Assembly: GCF_014636295.1 (NCBI RefSeq)
Contig: NZ_BMEC01000003.1
Location: 248,001-312,000 of the forward strand
Direction of reading: 5' to 3'
Length of the DNA stretch: 64,000 nucleotides
DNA from: Marivirga lumbricoides
GTDB taxonomy: Bacteria; Bacteroidota; Bacteroidia; Cytophagales; Cyclobacteriaceae
The translations under genes were made by a program, and so were the position numbers. A model generated the notes under the pieces. The model did no database searches, was not told the DNA's origin, and saw only the letters and a list, made by a program, of their open reading frames with translations. Shown in pieces: positions 35,777 through 45,309 of this stretch (the stretch's first letter is position 1; each line of letters opens with the position of its first letter).

Positions 35777-35784
35777 CAAAGATA
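35777..35784 (-). promoter_or_regulatory. -7 box of the DUF6089-like gene
   Basis: The minus strand carries TATCTTTG, the most typical form of TAnnTTTG, 15 bases before the ATG. No -33 TTTG is visible at normal spacing. Confidence 0.4.
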
Positions 35785-36019
35785 ATTATTTTTTATTAAA
35801 ATAAGGGACACTCCAATCTATTTTATAAACGCTATTTACCAATGACCCCATTTTAATTGTAACGGCTAACATATGTTTGGGTATTCAAAATCTGTTAATT
35901 GATTCAGAACGTAACTAAAAAGTGATGAAGATTGAATTGGAGAAGGCTTCTTTATAAAAAAAATATAAATTCTCCTTTTTGCTGATCGTTTTTAGCTTAA
36001 AATTTTGCTTCTTTAATCC

Positions 36020-36919
36020 ATGCTTAAATTAGCCGCAATAGATATTGGTTCCAATGCCATCAGAATACAGATTACCCGGGTAACGACCTATGAAGGGAAA
36101 CTCACTTTCAAGAAAATTGAATATGTTCGTTTTCCTATGCGATTAGGGCAGGATGTGTTCACACTGGGCAGAATAAGTGAGAGTTCCAGAGAGAAATTTA
36201 TGAAACTCATGCACGCATTTAAATTATTGATTGATTTATATGAAGTGGATGATTATATGGGGTGTGCCACCTCTGCCATGAGAGAGTCTGAAAATGGTGA
36301 GGAAATTATACGTGAGGTGGAAGAGAAACTGGGATTAACTATAGAAATCATTGATGGAGACAAGGAAGCAGATATTATTAATAGAGCCATCTTTCCTTAT
36401 ATGACAGATAAGACTCACTTACATATTGATGTGGGAGGGGGGAGCACTGAACTCAACCTATATGTAAACAATACCAAAATTAAGGCGCGCTCCTTTCCTT
36501 TGGGGTCAGTAAGAAGGTTAAATGCATCCGGTAATCAGGAAAAATGGGATGAAATGAAAGGATGGATTCAAACTGAAGTAAAAAAGGAGTTTGGAAAAGT
36601 AATGGCGATAGGAACAGGAGGTAATATTAATAAGGTATTGGATTTGTCCGGAAAGAAGCCCGGTAAGGCTGTTTCATTGCAGAAAATATCAGAAATCCAA
36701 AAGTATATCAGTGATTTAAGTATGGATGACAGAATTAATAAACTGCAGCTGAATCCTGATCGTGCAGATGTGATTATACCTGCTTTAGATATTTATATGT
36801 CCGTAATGAAATGGGCTAAAGCCACCAGTATTATTGTGCCGGATAGTGGTTTAAAGGATGGTATTATGCAGATTTTGTATGAGAGGAATCAATATGTAAA
36901 TAGGCTTGCTGGCGATTAG
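36020..36919 (+). CDS. Ppx/GppA family phosphatase
   Basis: This 299-residue protein has the ASKHA nucleotide-binding motifs: AAIDIGSNAIRIQI at the start (phosphate 1) and LHIDVGGGSTEL in the middle (phosphate 2), with an acidic DGDKEADII segment between. Ppx/GppA proteins hydrolyse polyphosphate or pppGpp to ppGpp. It is shorter than the 500-residue enterobacterial Ppx and has only the core domains. No polyphosphate kinase gene is nearby. The gene stands alone just before the polysaccharide locus. Confidence 0.85.
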   Translation: MLKLAAIDIGSNAIRIQITRVTTYEGKLTFKKIEYVRFPMRLGQDVFTLGRISESSREKFMKLMHAFKLLIDLYEVDDYMGCATSAMRESENGEEIIREVEEKLGLTIEIIDGDKEADIINRAIFPYMTDKTHLHIDVGGGSTELNLYVNNTKIKARSFPLGSVRRLNASGNQEKWDEMKGWIQTEVKKEFGKVMAIGTGGNINKVLDLSGKKPGKAVSLQKISEIQKYISDLSMDDRINKLQLNPDRADVIIPALDIYMSVMKWAKATSIIVPDSGLKDGIMQILYERNQYVNRLAGD

Positions 36920-37144
36920 ATTGCCCAAGGGAGTTAGAAGTATAGTGTGTTGGCATTTACTTTACTTCCCATGCTAATTAAGAATGTGTTAGTCCTAATT
37001 GCGCAAATAGTGGAACAATAATTAGTTTGTAATTCGTGTAATTTCTTTTCTACAACTTCGTTAGGTCTTCACGCTTTCTTAATTTTTCATATTTGAATCA
37101 ACCTCCACAATAGGATAAGTTTAGGTAAACAAGGTAAGTTTGCA

Positions 37145-37152
37145 TAAATTTG
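37145..37152 (+). promoter_or_regulatory. -7 box at the head of the polysaccharide locus
   Basis: TAAATTTG matches TAnnTTTG, 41 bases before ATG 37194. A weak TTTAG lies at about the -33 distance. It is the best candidate for a promoter driving the Wza/Wzc pair. Confidence 0.4.
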
Positions 37153-37193
37153 TCTTTTAATAGTCAGAAACTATCACTACTGGAAATTGTTGA

Positions 37194-38114
37194 ATGTTAA
37201 AAAATATAATTGTTAATAGCTGTATCTTATTTGTAATAGGTACAGTCCTCTTCTCATGTGTCCCTAACCGGAAAATTGTTTATTTACAACATCCCGAGGA
37301 TCCTGATATAGGTGAAGTTATGGAGTCTGATAGCTTTATCAGATCTTATCAGCTTCATAATAAACCTTATGAACTTCAGCCTGAAGACATAATTTCCTTA
37401 AGGATTGCCAGCTTAACTCCTGCTGAGTTTGACTTCGTGAAAAAATATGAAGAGCAATTAGGTCAAATCCGTAAATTAAATCAGTATAATCAAGGTATTG
37501 AGAATGGTGGGGGACAAAATATGCGGATGCAGGGACTTGGTAGCAATGGCGGACAAGAGAATTCGGGTTTGGCACCTATTATGTTAGATAGGCAACAAAC
37601 CGGGTTTACCATTGACAGACAGGGGAATCTGGAACTCCCTGAAATAGGTGTGGTAAAGTTGGAAGGCCTAAGTATTAGGGAAGCTGAAGAATTAATAAAA
37701 GAGAAATTGAAAGATTATTTCGAAACCCCCATGATTCGTATTCAGTTACTGAGCTTTCATTTTACTATTTTAGGAGAGGTTAATAATGAAGGAAGGTATA
37801 CTTCTTTTGATTCTGAAACAAGCGTAATAGATGCCATAAGTTTAGCGGAAAATTTGACGGATTTTGCTGACAGGAGCCGTTTGAAAGTGGTAAGGTTTGA
37901 TGGCAGTGAGGCAAAAGTGTATTACATAAATACTCTTAGGGAAGACGTGCTGGCACAGGAAGGTTATTATCTTCAACCGAATGATCTGATTATTGTTCCT
38001 CCTTTACGAGCAAGACAAACAAGAAACTATATACTTCCGGCAACTAGTACTATTGTAGGAGTAGCAGCCTCAACATTGTCACTTATTCTGATTATTTTAA
38101 ATCAGACCAATTAA
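37194..38114 (+). CDS. Wza-like polysaccharide export lipoprotein
   Basis: This 306-residue lipoprotein has signal and lipobox VLFSC with Cys22. The polysaccharide export (PES) domain includes YELQPEDIISLRIASL, FTIDRQGNLELPEIG and GLSIREAEELIKEKL. An SLBB-type segment follows (FTILGEVNNEGRYTSF and SVIDAISLAENLTDFADRS). The C-terminus has a hydrophobic helix (residues 277-303) like the transmembrane end of Wza-family members. Between residues 85 and 125 a Gly/Asn/Gln-rich insert separates two halves of the PES domain, which is unusual. It should form the outer-membrane pore. The Wzc-like gene follows 12 bases later. Confidence 0.85.
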   Translation: MLKNIIVNSCILFVIGTVLFSCVPNRKIVYLQHPEDPDIGEVMESDSFIRSYQLHNKPYELQPEDIISLRIASLTPAEFDFVKKYEEQLGQIRKLNQYNQGIENGGGQNMRMQGLGSNGGQENSGLAPIMLDRQQTGFTIDRQGNLELPEIGVVKLEGLSIREAEELIKEKLKDYFETPMIRIQLLSFHFTILGEVNNEGRYTSFDSETSVIDAISLAENLTDFADRSRLKVVRFDGSEAKVYYINTLREDVLAQEGYYLQPNDLIIVPPLRARQTRNYILPATSTIVGVAASTLSLILIILNQTN

Positions 38115-38126
38115 AATAATTTGTAA

Positions 38127-40529
38127 ATGAATGGATTTGATTTTCAGGATGAAGCGGTCAAAGAAGAGAAGCCGATTGATATTCTTAAATATGTATTTAA
38201 AATATTAAGAAGATGGCCTCTGATCCTATTATTTTTTATTTTCTGTACGACTTTAGGAATTCTCTATAATCGTTATGCCAACCCTGTTTATTCCATCAAA
38301 GGACAGTTTATTACCAAGAAATTTACTGAAAATAAATCTGTAATTCCGGGTTTAGTAGATGCCGGATATTTCCTTGGAGGTACGCAGGAAGTTTACGAGG
38401 AAATACCCTTATTGAAATCCAATCAAAAAATTGAGGAAACATTAAGCAGGTTAAACTTCAGGGTGAGTTACTTTGCAGAAGGTTATGTGAAAACTGTAGA
38501 ACAAAGTAGCGGGAATGGCTATCAGGTAGTAATAGATACTTTAATAGGCTCAGATGTTCCATATGGTCTGAAAATATTTGTCAACAAGAAATCAAATCAA
38601 CAATTCCAATTCAATGTGGAAGATTCTGAGAAATGGGAGAATCTTCTTGAGGACAAAAACTATAACTACAACCAAACTTATCGAATAGAAGACTGGATAT
38701 TTCAACTCAAAGGAGGTAATGGTAATGCTTCTATGGAGCAAAATAAATTTTTCTTCATCATTAATAAAGAAGAAAGTCTTGTTAATGAATATAAAAGGCG
38801 ATTAAATATCTCGTGGGCACAGCAGGGTTCAGCCATTCTGAATATGTCTATGGAATCGGTCATTCCGGAAAAAGATATTCAGTTCATGAACACCTATTAT
38901 CAGGTAGTAGAAGAGCTCGGGTTACAAGAAAAAAATCAGAACCTGGAAAATACCATCAATTTTATAGATGAGCAGATGGCCATGATCTCGGATTCCATTA
39001 TCCGATTTCAGGAAAGTATTGATCAATTACAACTGGAAAACCGCGAATTAACACTTGGAAGCCAAACCATATTTACTAAACTAAATGAATTGGATCAGCA
39101 AAAGGCAGAGATACTATTGCAAGAGCGTTACTATGATTACCTGAAAAGTTATATTAATCAGAATAAAGCTTCAGAAGTGTTTGCTCCAAGTTTAATAGGA
39201 TTAGATGCTCCGCTTTTAAATGAATTAGTGAATCAATTTGTACAACAAAGGCAGGAAGATAAAGTATACCGCAACTCAGAAAATTATAAAAATCCTTTGG
39301 TGAATAGAGAAGATAGCTTACGTAAAAGATTAGAGAAAAATATTTATGAATCTTTACGAAGCTATAAAAAAGTGAACCAACAACAGTTGAAGGAAATCAA
39401 TCAAAAAAGTAATTTTTTCATGGGCTCAATAAACGAATTGCAAGGAGAAATGCGAGAACTGAACCAGTTCGAGAGGCTGTTGGAGTTAAATCAAAGTTTA
39501 TTTGACTTGTTCTTGAGAAGAAAGACTGAGGCAGCTATTTCCAAGGCTTCTGCTACGTCCGATTACCAACTTATTGAAGCACCTTCCTATTCCAGTAACC
39601 CAGTACGACCTAATGCGGAGAGGAATTTACTGATTGCTATGGCAGTGGGTTTACTTTTACCTATAGGTTTCTTTTTTGTAAAAGACTTTACCAACCCACG
39701 TATAATGGATAGAGATGATCTGGATAGAAATTCTGATATGCCATTATTGGGGAATATTGCACATAAAGTTGTAGATACTAATACTATAGTGAAAGATCAG
39801 CCTAAATCATTGGTTGCAGAGTCTTTCAGGGCATTAAGGGCTAACTTAAAGTATCTTCAGGGAAAAGATAAAAAGCAGGCAAAATCTTTTATGGTAACTT
39901 CATCAGTAAGTGGAGAGGGTAAAACTTTTTGCTCTCTTAATCTTTCATATACATTAGCAGCTTCAGGAAGAAAAACAGTTTTAATTGGTGCTGATATGCG
40001 GAAACCGAATCTTACTGATTTTATTGAAACTTATCCCAATCAAGGACTAAGTGAATATTTAGCGGGGTATGCCAGTAAAGAAGAGGTGATTACCAGTGGA
40101 AAAACAAAAAATCTCTCTTTCGTGGGTGCCGGAGCTGTTCCCCCCAACCCTTCAGAGTTACTCGCAGGGGGGAAAATGGGTGAATTCCTTACCGCTCTCA
40201 GAGATGAATTTGATGCTATTGTAATAGATACTTCTCCAATAGGATTGGTTGCAGATGCCATGGAAATACTTCCCTTTATTGACCACACGCTTTTGATTGT
40301 GAGGCAGGGAGTGAGTATGAAGCAAGCACTAAGTATGGTGAATGGACTTTACAAAGACGGTAAAATCAAACCTATGTCTGTAATTTTTAACGATATCCAA
40401 ATGCGGAAGAAAGGATATGGTTATTATGGCGGTTATATATACGGTATGGGTTACGGTGGCTATGGCTATGGTTATTATGATGAAGATCATAAAAAGTCCA
40501 AAAAGAGATTTTGGAGGAAGAGTAAATAA
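38127..40529 (+). CDS. Wzc-like polysaccharide co-polymerase / BY-kinase
   Basis: This 800-residue inner-membrane protein has a Wzz domain between two helices (near residues 34-50 and 505-525), with a long periplasmic coiled-coil region. A cytoplasmic tyrosine kinase domain follows: Walker A in VSGEGKTFCSLN near 593, Walker A' ADMRKPNL, and Walker B AIVIDTSPIGLVADA. The C-terminal tail holds ten tyrosines in GYGYYGGYIYGMGYGGYGYG and YY, the site of autophosphorylation. It controls chain length and export with the Wza-like lipoprotein upstream. No phosphatase gene (Wzb or CpsB type) is seen in this window. Confidence 0.9.
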   Translation: MNGFDFQDEAVKEEKPIDILKYVFKILRRWPLILLFFIFCTTLGILYNRYANPVYSIKGQFITKKFTENKSVIPGLVDAGYFLGGTQEVYEEIPLLKSNQKIEETLSRLNFRVSYFAEGYVKTVEQSSGNGYQVVIDTLIGSDVPYGLKIFVNKKSNQQFQFNVEDSEKWENLLEDKNYNYNQTYRIEDWIFQLKGGNGNASMEQNKFFFIINKEESLVNEYKRRLNISWAQQGSAILNMSMESVIPEKDIQFMNTYYQVVEELGLQEKNQNLENTINFIDEQMAMISDSIIRFQESIDQLQLENRELTLGSQTIFTKLNELDQQKAEILLQERYYDYLKSYINQNKASEVFAPSLIGLDAPLLNELVNQFVQQRQEDKVYRNSENYKNPLVNREDSLRKRLEKNIYESLRSYKKVNQQQLKEINQKSNFFMGSINELQGEMRELNQFERLLELNQSLFDLFLRRKTEAAISKASATSDYQLIEAPSYSSNPVRPNAERNLLIAMAVGLLLPIGFFFVKDFTNPRIMDRDDLDRNSDMPLLGNIAHKVVDTNTIVKDQPKSLVAESFRALRANLKYLQGKDKKQAKSFMVTSSVSGEGKTFCSLNLSYTLAASGRKTVLIGADMRKPNLTDFIETYPNQGLSEYLAGYASKEEVITSGKTKNLSFVGAGAVPPNPSELLAGGKMGEFLTALRDEFDAIVIDTSPIGLVADAMEILPFIDHTLLIVRQGVSMKQALSMVNGLYKDGKIKPMSVIFNDIQMRKKGYGYYGGYIYGMGYGGYGYGYYDEDHKKSKKRFWRKSK

Positions 40530-41198
40530 CACCCGAATATTTTGCTTAAGCCAGTTGCTTTGATGTATTTCAGTTGGGGTAAGTTTAACATAGTTGATGA
40601 GTGGTAATTGTGAACATTAAATACAGTCTTCTACAGCATTAATGCGTAGTGGTTTTTTGCTTCAAAAAAATAATTTAATTGGTATATTAAATTGCTTTTC
40701 CTATTTTTCAGATTTATTTGTGCTTGGAAATAATCCTAGGATTGAGATATTTTATGAGTTAGTTGGTAATTATATTTTTATTAGAGAGAAAACTCATGAA
40801 AGTATCAATCTCTGGTCTCACAAATTTCATCTCAATCTCAATTATTCGAGGAAATGTTCGATTTAATGTTATTAATTACATTGGTCAACAAATAATAATA
40901 AATCTTTTCTTCTCTGATTGGAAAATTGCAAGTGTTCCTCTAATTTTGAAAATGAGTAGAAATACTACTCATTTTATTTCTTTTCTGCTAGGTCCTGAAT
41001 GGGACTGAAAGGGCGGAGCAGTATTTTATTCCTAATTAATAATTTTTAAATAGGAATTGTATCGTGGAACCGTCTAACTGATAAATCAGTTACCCGCCAA
41101 AATCCAAAATAAACAGTAGAAAATAGACTAAAAACCTTAAAATTTAATATCCTCCCAACCTGTAAACTTGCCAACTTGCAGACATACTTGCCTAAATA
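40530..41198. other. Long AT-rich intergenic region in the polysaccharide locus
   Basis: No supported gene lies in these 669 bases; two overlapping short frames (40642-40866 and 40763-41008) lack any family likeness and start sites. The region holds a perfect inverted repeat (41075-41092) and three spaced copies of ACTTGC (about 41160-41192) just before the next start codon, which may be regulatory. A longer 5' leader controlling the downstream operon is possible. Confidence 0.55.
41075..41092. repeat. Perfect inverted repeat upstream of the acyltransferase operon
   Basis: TAACTGAT, two bases, ATCAGTTA is a perfect eight-base dyad. It lies 107 bases before ATG 41199. The short arms and AT-rich content suit a protein-binding operator, possibly for the winged-helix protein encoded next. 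Confidence 0.4.
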
Positions 41199-41729
41199 AT
41201 GCTAGAAACCCTTATTACTTCTAAAACACGAATAAAGCTATTGCTTAAGTTTTTCCTGAACGGTAGTACCAGCAGCTATTTGCGTAACTTAGAAAGTGAA
41301 TTTGGAGAAAGCAGCAATGCTATCCGTTTAGAATTGAATAAATTTGAAAAGGCGGGTATGTTGGATGCAGACTTCAAAGGGAATAAAAAAATTTATAAGG
41401 CGAATTTGTCACATCCCTTCTTTGATGAAATTCATCAGATGGTAAAGAAATATGTGGGCATAGATAGAATTATTGACCAAATAAGTAGTAAGATAGGTAA
41501 TGTTGAGAAAGTGTATTTAATTGGAGACTACGCAAAAGGAACAGATAGCGGTATAGTAGATATGCTTCTTGTGGGGGACAATTTTAATTACGACTATATA
41601 GCAAAGCTCGTAAAAAAGGCTGAAGGCTTAGTTAAGAGGAAGATTAGATTTTTGTATATGACAGCAGAGGAATATAAGCAAACCAGGTTCCAACAAACAG
41701 ATAGCCTTTTGCTATGGGAAGAAAACTGA
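41199..41729 (+). CDS. Winged-helix plus degenerate nucleotidyltransferase-like protein
   Basis: This 176-residue protein has an N-terminal winged helix (TSKTRIKLLLKFFLNG, then SNAIRLELNKFEKAGMLDAD) and a C-terminal MNT-type nucleotidyltransferase fold (VEKVYLIGDYAKGTDSGIVDMLLVG). The catalytic GSxAxGxxxxxSDhDh pattern is altered: the glycine-serine is GD and only one aspartate remains, so catalysis is unlikely. Genes of this kind often stand at the head of surface-glycan loci in Bacteroidota. It probably acts as a regulator of the downstream operon. The dyad at 41075-41092 is a candidate binding site. Confidence 0.7.
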   Translation: MLETLITSKTRIKLLLKFFLNGSTSSYLRNLESEFGESSNAIRLELNKFEKAGMLDADFKGNKKIYKANLSHPFFDEIHQMVKKYVGIDRIIDQISSKIGNVEKVYLIGDYAKGTDSGIVDMLLVGDNFNYDYIAKLVKKAEGLVKRKIRFLYMTAEEYKQTRFQQTDSLLLWEEN

Positions 41730-41777
41730 TTCAAAACAGGCAATTATTTTATCATTTTAACTATTAGTTAATATTTA

Positions 41778-42976
41778 ATGCTATTTAATTCATTTGAATT
41801 TGCTTTATTTCTGCCACTCAGTTTTTTGCTGTATTGGTTTGTATTTAAGAAACATCTTAAAGCGCAGAACTTCTTTTTATTAGCCATTAGCTATTTGTTT
41901 TATGGCTGGTGGGACTGGCGTTTTCTATCCCTGATTGCTTTTAGCTCTTTAGTTGATTTTATAGCGGGGCAACAAATAGAAAAGAGTAATACCAAAGCAA
42001 GGAAGAAGTTATTTTTATGGATAAGTATTTGCACCAATTTAGGTTTTCTTGGCTTTTTTAAATACTTCAACTTCTTTACAGAGTCCTTTGCAGATATGCT
42101 GAACATGGTAGGTATGCAAACCAATCCGTGGTCGTTAAATGTAATATTGCCGGTTGGGATTAGTTTTTATACCTTTCAGACCATGAGCTATACTATTGAT
42201 GTCTATCGGGAGCAAATGAAAGCAGAAAAGGACCCTATTGCTTTTTTCGCTTATGTGAGCTTTTTCCCGCAGCTAGTAGCAGGACCTATAGAAAGGGCCG
42301 TAAACTTATTACCACAGTTTAAGATAAAGCGAGAGTTTAGCTATGAGCAAGGAGCTGATGGCATGCGCCTCATATTATGGGGTTTATTTAAAAAAGTTGT
42401 GATAGCTGATAACTGTGCCATTTTTGTAAATGAGGTCTTTGCCAACTACCAAACTGCTAGTGGATTGGAACTGATTTTAGGAGCTGTGTTTTTTGCCTTT
42501 CAAATTTATGGAGATTTTTCCGGGTATTCAGATATAGCCATAGGTACAGCCAAGTTATTTGGGTTTGACCTCATGACCAATTTCAGGACTCCATATTTTT
42601 CCAGGGATATGGCAGAGTTTTGGCGAAGATGGCATATATCGTTATCTACCTGGTTTAGGGATTATGTGTATATACCATTGGGAGGAAGTAGGGTTGGCAA
42701 AGGCAGGGCGGTATTCAATACCTTTGTTATTTTTGTGGTTTCTGGTTTTTGGCATGGCGCTAACTGGACTTTTATAGTATGGGGTGCCTTAAATGCAGTT
42801 TATTTTCTACCACTCCTACTAATGGGTAAAAACAGAAAGAACACAGATACGGTAGCCGAGAATAGAGTCTTGCCTAACCTAAGAGAACTATGGCAAATGG
42901 GTAGTACTTTTGGGTTAACTTGCTTGGCCTGGGTTTTCTTTAGGTCAGAAAGTGTAGGGGATGCTTGGAGTTATAT
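41778..42976 (+). repeat. Direct repeat 1 of a 1199-base near-identical duplication
   Basis: The segment is identical, by direct reading of both copies, to 44111-45309 except for C/T at 41781/44114. The offset is 2333 bases. Identity stops abruptly inside the coding sequence at the SYI codons. There are no terminal inverted repeats or target duplications, so this is not an insertion sequence. Confidence 0.9.
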
Positions 42977-43205
42977 TTTGCAATTATTTACATTAAATCA
43001 TGACTTTAATGTTGATTTACCTTACTCCATTTATTTAACACTGCCTATATTCATTTTCCTCGAATGGTGTTTTAGAGAAAAGGGCATTTTTAGGTTAAAA
43101 ACTATTAATCGTATCAATAGATACACTATCTATTTTTCAATCGCGCTCTGTATATTTCTTTTAGGGAGATTTAATAATCAAGAGTTTATCTATTTTCAAT
43201 TTTGA
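41778..43205 (+). CDS. MBOAT O-acyltransferase, copy 1
   Basis: This 475-residue polytopic enzyme of the AlgI/DltB type carries FFPQLVAGPIERAVNLLPQF, FRTPYFSRDMAEFWRRWHIS, YIPLGGSRVGKG and FWHGANWTFIVWG; the last contains the invariant histidine (His326). It would move acyl groups across the inner membrane onto a glycan or to a partner transferase. The first 1199 bases match the second copy at 44111-45309 except for one base in codon 2. The last 75 residues differ strongly while keeping the end EFIYFQF. Its stop overlaps the SGNH-like partner start by four bases. Confidence 0.9.
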   Translation: MLFNSFEFALFLPLSFLLYWFVFKKHLKAQNFFLLAISYLFYGWWDWRFLSLIAFSSLVDFIAGQQIEKSNTKARKKLFLWISICTNLGFLGFFKYFNFFTESFADMLNMVGMQTNPWSLNVILPVGISFYTFQTMSYTIDVYREQMKAEKDPIAFFAYVSFFPQLVAGPIERAVNLLPQFKIKREFSYEQGADGMRLILWGLFKKVVIADNCAIFVNEVFANYQTASGLELILGAVFFAFQIYGDFSGYSDIAIGTAKLFGFDLMTNFRTPYFSRDMAEFWRRWHISLSTWFRDYVYIPLGGSRVGKGRAVFNTFVIFVVSGFWHGANWTFIVWGALNAVYFLPLLLMGKNRKNTDTVAENRVLPNLRELWQMGSTFGLTCLAWVFFRSESVGDAWSYILQLFTLNHDFNVDLPYSIYLTLPIFIFLEWCFREKGIFRLKTINRINRYTIYFSIALCIFLLGRFNNQEFIYFQF

Positions 43206-44110
43206 TGGGTAGATTTTTATTTAAATTATCTTTGTTTGGTACTATCTTCACTATTTTATGCGGTTTATATATTTATCTATTTGCAACCAATAAGTCTGAT
43301 ACTATATATATTAAGATAATTAGTCCTAAATACTGCAGTTTTATTCTGGGTAGCTCCAGGGCTTCTCAAGGAATAGAGCCGCTTGTTTTGATGAAGAATT
43401 TGAACTTAAAGCATGAAATTTACAATTATGCCTTTACAGTGAATAGAGCTGTTTGGGGACCTTCTCATTTAAAAGCAATAAAAAAGAAATTAAAGAAGTG
43501 CGATACCTCAGCATTATTTATTATTGAATGTAACCTCTGGAGTTTTTACAGCAAATCAAGTAAATTAAACAGTTTTCCAGAGGAAAATGCACCCCCTAAT
43601 TCAATAGTATTTCCTAATATACATCCTAACTTTGAATATTTTTCTGGTGGATATGATTTCCCAAACTTGCATTTAATTATTCCTTCTGATGGAAAAGAAA
43701 ACTCCTATGTAAATGAATTAGGAAGAATGGTGATTACTAAAAAATTTGATTCTACATTAATAGATCAAAATATTAAAACGAAAATGAAAACTTATGCAAA
43801 TAAATTTAATTCTGTAATCAAGGATGAAAGAAGGTTTAAATATCTTTCTGAAACGATAGCAGAACTAAGTAAATATGGAGAAGTTTTTTTAGTTCGGATG
43901 CCTGTAGCAAATGAAATGTTAGTTTTGGAGGAGGAATTAGCTCCAAAATTTGATGAAAGAATGAAGGCGATTTCGAATGGAAGATACATTAATTTAAAAT
44001 ATTTGTCCAACACTTATATCACTACTGATGGCAATCATATACAAAATAAATATGTAGATTCTGTCACGTGTATTATAGCTGATTCAGTTAATATTCAATT
44101 AAAAAGATAG
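43202..44110 (+). CDS. SGNH-like partner protein of MBOAT copy 1
   Basis: This 302-residue protein has one N-terminal signal anchor (residues 8-29), so the rest is periplasmic. A GDSL/SGNH block I-like motif FILGSSRASQGIEP is near residue 50, and a C-terminal TDGNHIQNKY provides the Asp-x-x-His pair. These mark the AlgJ/AlgX or DltD type that receives the acyl group from the MBOAT protein and transfers it to the glycan. The start overlaps MBOAT copy 1 by four bases and the stop touches MBOAT copy 2, so translation is coupled. It is clearly diverged from the second partner at 45550. Confidence 0.7.
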   Translation: MMGRFLFKLSLFGTIFTILCGLYIYLFATNKSDTIYIKIISPKYCSFILGSSRASQGIEPLVLMKNLNLKHEIYNYAFTVNRAVWGPSHLKAIKKKLKKCDTSALFIIECNLWSFYSKSSKLNSFPEENAPPNSIVFPNIHPNFEYFSGGYDFPNLHLIIPSDGKENSYVNELGRMVITKKFDSTLIDQNIKTKMKTYANKFNSVIKDERRFKYLSETIAELSKYGEVFLVRMPVANEMLVLEEELAPKFDERMKAISNGRYINLKYLSNTYITTDGNHIQNKYVDSVTCIIADSVNIQLKR

Positions 44111-45309
44111 ATGTTATTTAATTCATTTGAATTTGCTTTATTTCTGCCACTCAGTTTTTTGCTGTATTGGTTTGTATTTAAGAAACATCTTAAAGCGCAG
44201 AACTTCTTTTTATTAGCCATTAGCTATTTGTTTTATGGCTGGTGGGACTGGCGTTTTCTATCCCTGATTGCTTTTAGCTCTTTAGTTGATTTTATAGCGG
44301 GGCAACAAATAGAAAAGAGTAATACCAAAGCAAGGAAGAAGTTATTTTTATGGATAAGTATTTGCACCAATTTAGGTTTTCTTGGCTTTTTTAAATACTT
44401 CAACTTCTTTACAGAGTCCTTTGCAGATATGCTGAACATGGTAGGTATGCAAACCAATCCGTGGTCGTTAAATGTAATATTGCCGGTTGGGATTAGTTTT
44501 TATACCTTTCAGACCATGAGCTATACTATTGATGTCTATCGGGAGCAAATGAAAGCAGAAAAGGACCCTATTGCTTTTTTCGCTTATGTGAGCTTTTTCC
44601 CGCAGCTAGTAGCAGGACCTATAGAAAGGGCCGTAAACTTATTACCACAGTTTAAGATAAAGCGAGAGTTTAGCTATGAGCAAGGAGCTGATGGCATGCG
44701 CCTCATATTATGGGGTTTATTTAAAAAAGTTGTGATAGCTGATAACTGTGCCATTTTTGTAAATGAGGTCTTTGCCAACTACCAAACTGCTAGTGGATTG
44801 GAACTGATTTTAGGAGCTGTGTTTTTTGCCTTTCAAATTTATGGAGATTTTTCCGGGTATTCAGATATAGCCATAGGTACAGCCAAGTTATTTGGGTTTG
44901 ACCTCATGACCAATTTCAGGACTCCATATTTTTCCAGGGATATGGCAGAGTTTTGGCGAAGATGGCATATATCGTTATCTACCTGGTTTAGGGATTATGT
45001 GTATATACCATTGGGAGGAAGTAGGGTTGGCAAAGGCAGGGCGGTATTCAATACCTTTGTTATTTTTGTGGTTTCTGGTTTTTGGCATGGCGCTAACTGG
45101 ACTTTTATAGTATGGGGTGCCTTAAATGCAGTTTATTTTCTACCACTCCTACTAATGGGTAAAAACAGAAAGAACACAGATACGGTAGCCGAGAATAGAG
45201 TCTTGCCTAACCTAAGAGAACTATGGCAAATGGGTAGTACTTTTGGGTTAACTTGCTTGGCCTGGGTTTTCTTTAGGTCAGAAAGTGTAGGGGATGCTTG
45301 GAGTTATAT
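44111..45309 (+). repeat. Direct repeat 2 of the 1199-base duplication
   Basis: This is the second copy of the block starting at 41778. The break from identity coincides with the onset of the divergent tail. The tails are still related (EWxxR, IYFQF), so gene conversion between older paralogues fits better than a simple fresh duplication. Confidence 0.9.

Noticed and set aside
39900-40000. Unusual Walker A' (IGADMRKP rather than IDADxR) in the Wzc-like kinase
   Set aside because: The key Asp and Arg are kept and, as I recall, a glycine at this place is usual in Bacteroidota homologues.
40642-41008. Two overlapping short plus-strand frames in the long intergenic region
   Set aside because: No recognisable motif, no ribosome-binding or promoter signal, and composition like the surrounding non-coding DNA.
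40991-41020. Sequence resembling the end of a CRISPR repeat (GGGACTGAAAG)
   Set aside because: Only one copy is present, with no regular spacing and no cas genes in the window.
41778-45309. MBOAT duplication considered as an insertion sequence or transposon
   Set aside because: There is no transposase, terminal inverted repeat or target-site duplication; the repeated unit is a coding segment.
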